The position numbers were made by a program, and so were the translations under genes. The notes under the pieces were generated by a model. It ran no database searches. It worked only from the letters and a program-made list of their open reading frames with translations, and was not told the origin of the DNA. Shown here one piece after another: positions 5,985 to 6,358 of a stretch of DNA of 6,358 nucleotides. How positions within the stretch are numbered: position 1 is the stretch's first letter; each line of letters starts with the position of its first letter. Source of the DNA: Fidelibacterota bacterium (GTDB lineage Bacteria > Marinisomatota > Marinisomatia > Marinisomatales > UBA1611); contig PBAR01000006.1 of the NCBI GenBank assembly GCA_002718285.1, positions 84,166-90,523 of the forward strand, given 5' to 3'.

Positions 5985-6335
5985 ATGATAATGCGATTAG
6001 CACTCTATAGCATACTTATTTCCTTTACTTTTGGACAACATATACGTGTCAAGTGCCCATATGATGCAACTTTTATAAAAAATACAGAAGATTATAAAAT
6101 AGATGAGAAGACAGGTGATATTCTTTGGAAATATGAATGTGGTGGTTTGGTAACACATCCATTTTTTGTAAAAAGAGATAAACTGAAAGAGAAATCTTCA
6201 TCTGCTAATTTGGCTAAAAAATTTTTACGGTCTCTTCCTAAGCCAGGAGAGAATGCCACCCTGAAAGAGATTGCGCTGTATAATAGAATACTTATACTAC
6301 TTACTTGGCTTGATCTAGATGATACATCCAATTAA
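5985..6335 (+). CDS. Small exported protein with possible Cys/His metal site, function unknown
   Basis: This is a 116-residue protein with a signal peptide ending in SFTFG and Gln18 first in the mature chain. The mature N-terminal half has KCPYDATF (23-30) and YECGGLVTH (50-58). Cys24, Asp27, Cys52 and His58 could form a degenerate zinc-ribbon-like site, or the two Cys could form a disulfide in the periplasm. The C-terminal half is helical and charged: LKEKSSSANLAKKFLRSL, then LKEIALYNRILILLTWLDLDD. The family is not recognised. Start options are ATG 5985 and ATG 5991; the shorter (MRLALYSI...) gives a more typical signal peptide, but the only weak GAG lies nearer to 5985. It stands 75 bases after the membrane protein gene. 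The minus-strand frame across it is a shadow. Confidence 0.72.
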   Translation: MIMRLALYSILISFTFGQHIRVKCPYDATFIKNTEDYKIDEKTGDILWKYECGGLVTHPFFVKRDKLKEKSSSANLAKKFLRSLPKPGENATLKEIALYNRILILLTWLDLDDTSN

Positions 6336-6358
6336 ATGGAAACTTAAATATCTTTATA

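Noticed and set aside
6092..6331. Minus-strand open frame of 79 codons
   Set aside because: It lies wholly antisense to the exported protein at 5985-6335, which has a signal peptide. Its translation is Ser-rich low complexity with no ribosome binding site.
1560..6335. Integron cassette array (same-strand run of small unrelated genes including an acetyltransferase)
   Set aside because: I found no repeated attC-like elements, no paired GTTRRRY / RYYYAAC sites flanking each gene, and no integrase. The gaps share no common sequence.
1..6358. Absence of TGA stops (all genes end in TAA or TAG), hinting at TGA reassignment
   Set aside because: Ten intact genes are too few to judge. Trp is encoded by TGG throughout, and no gene appears split by an internal TGA.
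1..6358. CRISPR array, insertion sequence or tRNA
   Set aside because: No regularly spaced repeats, no transposase-like frame with terminal inverted repeats, and no cloverleaf with a TTCRA arm were seen on reading both strands.

Overview
The window is a strongly AT-rich bacterial chromosomal fragment. It opens inside an M1-family zinc aminopeptidase and continues through a run of small, mostly exported or membrane proteins. Three things point to Bacteroidota or a nearby phylum such as Marinimicrobia. The M1 sequence has the HEWWGN / MWIHEG style that I associate with Bacteroidota. Two genes encode clear lipoprotein signal peptides. All four proteins with a signal-peptidase-I type signal have Gln at the predicted mature N-terminus (the 'Bacteroidetes Q-rule'). 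The phylum assignment is inference, and no RNA gene is present to confirm it.

Layout. 1-645: 3' part of the M1 peptidase gene (+). 715-924: small two-helix membrane protein (-), convergent with it. 1070-1471: a broken lipoprotein gene with three in-frame stop codons but an otherwise preserved frame. 1560-2324: intact lipoprotein joining a SnoaL/NTF2-like domain to a ferredoxin-like (ABM-type) C-terminal domain. 2387-2839: exported protein of unknown function. 2856-3377: GNAT acetyltransferase. 3392-4147: secreted SGNH/GDSL hydrolase. 4194-4631: small lipoprotein of unknown function. 4632-4962: very AT-rich gap with hairpins and a possible gene remnant. 4963-5691 and 5691-5909: a translationally coupled pair, a secreted repeat protein followed by a small two-helix membrane protein. 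5985-6335: small exported protein with a possible metal-binding Cys/His set.

There is no evident pathway. Apart from 4963/5691, the genes are separated by gaps and look like single units. The region reads as an accessory stretch of envelope and secreted functions with signs of decay: the nonsense-riddled lipoprotein gene, the possible remnant before 4963, and three consecutive genes (2856, 3392, 4194) with no ATG start. In the first two of these, an ATA codon sits exactly where family sequence or signal-peptide layout predicts the start. I see no mobile element, CRISPR array, tRNA or rRNA. The points most worth a second look are the missing ATG starts, the Q-rule signature, the SnoaL-ABM lipoprotein fusion, and the 4963/5691 pair with a 10-bp hairpin just upstream of its ribosome binding site.
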